Assembly (NCBI RefSeq): GCF_014654895.1
Contig: NZ_BNBE01000002.1
Span: 1,752,621-1,816,620 of the forward strand
Reading direction: 5' to 3'
Source of the DNA: Streptomyces filamentosus
GTDB lineage: Bacteria; Actinomycetota; Actinomycetes; Streptomycetales; Streptomycetaceae
DNA: 64,000 bases
Below, piece after piece: positions 61,206-64,000 of this stretch. Position 1 is the first letter of the stretch, and the number at the start of each line of letters is the position of its first letter. A model generated the notes under the pieces. The model ran no database searches. It worked only from the letters and a program-made list of their open reading frames with translations, and was not told where the DNA came from. A program made the translations under genes and the position numbers.

Positions 61206-61502
61206 TCAGTCCTGCGGTGGCATGGCGCCGGGCAGCCGCCCGGCGAAGTCCCACCACTGCTCGATGGTCCACACGACGGCGCTGGAGCGGTCGGTGGACA
61301 TCCGCAGCCACACTTCCTCGCCGCCGGGCATGAGCGCGACCTCGAGGTGCGGCTCGTCCCACGTGCCCAGCGGATACATCCAATCGATGCCGTCGGGCCA
61401 GGTCCGCGTCGCTACCGTGCGCACGCTCAGCGCCGCGGCGAAGGCGTCCAGCGCCGTCTTGGGTATCCGCACCTCCGCCGGCTCCCGCTCGACCCCCGCC
61501 AC
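61206..61502 (-). CDS. hypothetical protein
   Basis: 98 residues, GTG. Trp-rich beta protein (TWPDGIDWMYPLGTWDEPHL) with no known family. It converges with the previous gene, with 12 bases between stops. Confidence 0.55.
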   Translation of the reverse strand: MAGVEREPAEVRIPKTALDAFAAALSVRTVATRTWPDGIDWMYPLGTWDEPHLEVALMPGGEEVWLRMSTDRSSAVVWTIEQWWDFAGRLPGAMPPQD

Positions 61503-61602
61503 CGGGCCCCTCTCGCATCGTGCGGCAGGCCCGCGCCCGCCGTCGCGGATCAGCGTGACAGAACCGCTCCCCGCGAGCTGTCACGCTGTGAGGTCTATGA
61601 GG

Positions 61603-61626
61603 CTCACAGGGCGTTTTCCCAGGTGA
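61603..61626. promoter_or_regulatory. 24-bp intergenic box, copy 2
   Basis: The same box as at 58756. It lies between the divergent genes at 61.5 kb and 61.7 kb. Confidence 0.45.
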
Positions 61627-61716
61627 ACGGGTGGGTTATGAGGCTGCCAGGCGGAGCGCGCGCTGGTGCTTCCGCGCGCCCTGGTGGTGCCCGCCAGCCC
61701 GGAGGACGATGGAGTC

Positions 61717-62718
61717 GTGGGCGAGCACGACGAGGACCAGGAGCACGGCGCCGAACCGGCGCGGCCGCCGCTGACGACCGCCCAGGCCCGGGAGATGACG
61801 GCGGGGCTGCGCGAGGCGATGGACGACGTCCGGCGCTCCGTGGCGGCCCTCGCCGCCCGGGTCCGCGACGCGCACGCCGCCCGCGTCTGGGTGCCCCTCG
61901 GGCACAGCAGCTGGGAGTCGTACTGCGCCGCGGAGTTCGGCATCAGCCGCGCCCAGGCGTACCGGCTCCTGGACGTCGCCCGTTCCCTCGCCGCGATCCA
62001 CGGCGCGGTCGCCGCCGGCACCGAGCTGTCTCGCACGCGAGACAGCGACCCGGCCGCCGCGGCCGCGCTCGACTACGGCCTGTCCCAGCGCGCCCTGATT
62101 GCCGTCTCCAGCCGCGCGGAGGACGTCGCGGAGCTGATCACCCGCCGACTCGCCACGCTCGCCCACAGCGGCCTCCAGGCCCTCGACACCGCCACGGTGC
62201 GCGCCGTGGTCCGCCAGGCCGACCGGGACGTCCGCCCCGCCCCGCCGCGTGTTCCGGCCGGCCCCGCCCGCCCGTCCCTTGCCCCGCTGCCTGCCGCTCC
62301 CCGCCCCGTCCCGGGCTCGCGCCGCCGCCCGCCGCTCTGGTCCCGGGCCTGGCTGCCGTCCACCGCCCCGCCCCGGTCCGCGGCTGGGCCCGCCTCCGCG
62401 GTGTACCCGGCTGTCCGTACCCGCCCTCCGGCGCCGCCCGCGCCCGCCCCGGCGGCGCCCTCCGGCCCCACCCCGGCGCCGTGCCGAGCCGCGCCGCCTC
62501 CGCGCGCCGCGCCTGCGTGGTGTCTGGTTGGGAGCTCGGGTTCCTCCTGGGGCCCGCGCCGTACCCTGTCGTCCCGCTTCCCCCGGGCCCGGCCGCGCGC
62601 GTCGCCCGAGCCGGGCCGTTCCCGCCCCCCGGTCGCCGAGTCGCGCCCCTGCTGCGTCCGGCGCCGAGCTGTGTACACCCCGGCCCAGGCGGACCCGGCC
62701 CAGGCGGACCTGGCTTAG
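61717..62718 (+). CDS. plasmid-type DNA-binding protein
   Basis: About 333 residues. The start is uncertain: GTG 61717 follows GGAGG, and an in-frame GTG at 61666 exists. The folded part is the first 170 residues. A helical region with WVPLGHSSWESYCAAEFG, then ISRAQAYRLLDVARSL, looks like a helix-turn-helix. The last 150 residues are Pro/Ala/Arg-rich and probably disordered. Similar sequences are common on Streptomyces plasmids. With iterons just downstream it may act in replication or its control; this is inference. Confidence 0.55.
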   Translation: MGEHDEDQEHGAEPARPPLTTAQAREMTAGLREAMDDVRRSVAALAARVRDAHAARVWVPLGHSSWESYCAAEFGISRAQAYRLLDVARSLAAIHGAVAAGTELSRTRDSDPAAAAALDYGLSQRALIAVSSRAEDVAELITRRLATLAHSGLQALDTATVRAVVRQADRDVRPAPPRVPAGPARPSLAPLPAAPRPVPGSRRRPPLWSRAWLPSTAPPRSAAGPASAVYPAVRTRPPAPPAPAPAAPSGPTPAPCRAAPPPRAAPAWCLVGSSGSSWGPRRTLSSRFPRARPRASPEPGRSRPPVAESRPCCVRRRAVYTPAQADPAQADLA

Positions 62719-62795
62719 GTGGCCGGTCCGGTGGCGCCTGCTTTCCGGCCTCGGCCGGCCTGCGTCTCGCCGTCTGCTGTGGCCGGGGGCGGTGG

Positions 62796-62850
62796 GTTGT
62801 TCGGGGTTGTTCGCCGTTGTTCGCCGTTGTTCGGCGAACATTGGTGAACG
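62796..62850 (+). repeat. 10-bp iteron array
   Basis: Four direct copies of GTTGTTCGSS (62796-62835) exactly one helical turn apart. They are followed by GAACA and a second GAAC, which form an inverted partner (TGTTCG/CGAACA around 62835). Iteron-like; a candidate origin or operator. Confidence 0.65.
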
Positions 62851-63690
62851 TCGGTGAGGAGCTGGCCTGCTGTGTCCGCCGCCCATCCGCCGCGCCGCCC
62901 GCTTGCTGTCCGCGGCCGGTGGCGCCGCGCCTCTGGCGCCGTGCCGGCGGCATGAGCGCCGCGCTCCGTGTCCGTCCGGCCCCAGTCCGCCCGGCCGAGC
63001 TGTCCCGGCTCCGGCACCCGCGCTCCGCCGCCCGGCCCCCGGGCGCCGTCCTCGCCGTGCGTACCGCCGCCCGCCGCCCGGGCCCCGCGCCCGCTCGTCG
63101 TGCCTGCTGCGCCCCGGCGCTCCGGCCGCGTGCCGCGTCCCGGTACCGGCGTTGAGGGCTCGCTGGGCGGCCGTCCGTGGGCTGGTTGTTCGAGGGCTGC
63201 GTCCGTGGTCTGGCTGTCCGCCGGCGGCCTGTTCCGGCCGCGGGGCGGAGGGTCGTGCTCTCCGGGCGTCCGCGGCCGCGTCCCCGGGGCCGTTCCGCCG
63301 GCTGGCCGTGGGCTGCCCCTGTGGGGTTGCTTTCCGGCGTGGGCCGCCTTGGTGGGGCTGCTTTCCGTCGCGGGCGGTGGCCCCGGCACGGGCCTGCTTT
63401 CGGCCTGCGGCCTGTGTGGTGCCGGCCCGGCGGGCGCCGGCTTGCGGGCTGGGTCCGCGTGGTCGTCCGGGCCTGGTGCCGTGCCGTGCCGTGCCGTGCC
63501 GTGCTTCCGGTCGTGGTTGATCGCTTCGTCGCCGTGTCGTGCAGCCGGCGGCCTGGCCGCGCTCGTGTCCGCCCGCCGAGCTCGTGCTGTGCGGTGTCGA
63601 CCGCGCGCTCGCCGTGCCGTGCCCGTGTGCGCACGTCCTCCCATCCGCCCCGGTCCGGCGCCGTTGACTCCGGGCCGCCGGGCTAAGGCG
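62851..63690. other. very GC-rich region without supported gene
   Basis: About 840 bases at roughly 75-80 % GC. All six frames are open for long stretches with Pro/Arg/Ala composition and no ribosome sites, so they are likely spurious. A five-fold CCGTG tandem repeat lies near 63478-63505. Confidence 0.5.
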
Positions 63691-63712
63691 TAATTCGCCT
63701 TTCCCGCCCCGG

Positions 63713-63771
63713 TGTTACGTGTTGAAATCCAAGGGGGATTACGTAACAGGTTTCCGGTTGAGTTTGTTACG
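63713..63771. repeat. GTTACG repeats
   Basis: TGTTACGT at 63713-63720 faces ACGTAACA at 63741-63748, a perfect 8-bp inverted repeat. A third TGTTACG lies at 63765-63771. They sit in DNA that suddenly becomes AT-richer. Possible binding sites for a partition or replication protein encoded just downstream. Confidence 0.5.
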
Positions 63772-63947
63772 CTTTCTGGAGCGGCTTCTGACGGAGATTA
63801 AGCGGCGGCCTGCGCTGCATTGTTGCCGCTTTCTCTGATTTCCTGTCAGATTTCATCCAGACAGGACCCTGAGGCATAGTTTCAAGCACCATCGAACCGT
63901 TTCTATTACTCTAGTGGTGTAGACCAGTTGCGAGCAGTCATCGAGTA

Positions 63948-64000
63948 TGGTTATGATGGATCGTCAGAAAGCAGCGGGCACAGACCCGCTTGCCACCCCC
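63948..64000 (+). CDS. start of a gene running off the window
   Basis: An in-frame ATG cluster (63948, 63954, 63957) begins MVMMDRQKAAGTDPLATP and stays open to the end. TTCAAG and TATTAC at 63881 and 63905 could be its promoter. Too short to identify. Confidence 0.35.

Noticed and set aside
62796..62835. CRISPR array
   Set aside because: Repeats are 10 bp and directly adjacent with no spacers; no cas genes. Better read as iterons.
61347..63644. Several long overlapping frames (up to 602 codons) at the right end
   Set aside because: All frames are open because GC approaches 80 %; composition is Pro/Arg/Ala noise without starts or ribosome sites.

Overview
The window looks like accessory DNA of a Streptomyces or close relative. 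It has about 70 % GC with strong third-position GC, GTG and TTG starts, a WhiB-type regulator, HU-like proteins and an actinobacterial initiator tRNA. Almost no core-metabolism genes are present. Many small unknown proteins, an insertion sequence, iteron-like repeats and a doc-like cassette suggest a large (possibly linear) plasmid, phage-plasmid or genomic island rather than conserved chromosome. I cannot tell which from the sequence alone.

Layout. 1-12.0 kb is mostly + strand: a cupin fragment, then an MFS exporter, a FemAB/GNAT-like transferase and two ATP-grasp proteins that look like a small peptide or amide biosynthesis cassette. Secreted proteins, a trpA copy broken by an in-frame TAG, and a second gene also split by an in-frame TAG follow. 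12-15.3 kb, 17.5-26.1 kb, 29.3-38.5 kb, 40.5-42.1 kb and 50.8-54.0 kb hold minus-strand operons. 15.4-17.4 kb and 26.4-29.2 kb hold + strand regulators (a BTAD/SARP-like protein, HU, WhiB), a large unknown protein and an initiator tRNA-fMet gene. 42.3-50.7 kb is a separate block: a PP2C phosphatase, a HAD-phosphoribosyltransferase / DprA / ComF-like operon and an M48-like membrane protease. 54.0-55.4 kb is an IS5-type element with an extra membrane-protein gene. 56-61.5 kb carries small unknown genes, including one with four tandem repeats, and an RHH/Doc-like pair. 61.7-64 kb has a DNA-binding protein, a 10-bp iteron array, GTTACG repeats and the start of another gene. That end is a candidate replication or partition locus.

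Main discovery. Eleven minus-strand transcription units each begin with the same promoter. It has a -35 like TTGCTT, an almost invariant 17-bp spacer AATTGGATTTAYTGCNG and a -10 of form TANNNT. It is AT-rich in very GC-rich DNA. The genes behind it include many nucleic-acid proteins: NAD-dependent DNA ligase, an RNA ligase, an HU-like protein with a basic tail, a divergent cytosine-5 methyltransferase, an RNB ribonuclease fused to two dsRNA-binding domains and a stand-alone DndC. Two related GNAT enzymes, two related Arg-rich mini-proteins and several Cys-rich small proteins are also included. The spacer is conserved far beyond what RNA polymerase needs, so one element-specific regulator probably controls the whole set. 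The + strand genes in between lack this promoter. Two of them share a different 33-bp box.

Functional reading (inference): the element carries a co-regulated nucleic-acid maintenance, modification and RNA-processing toolkit plus its own initiator tRNA. This could support propagation or withstand host RNA- or DNA-targeting defences.
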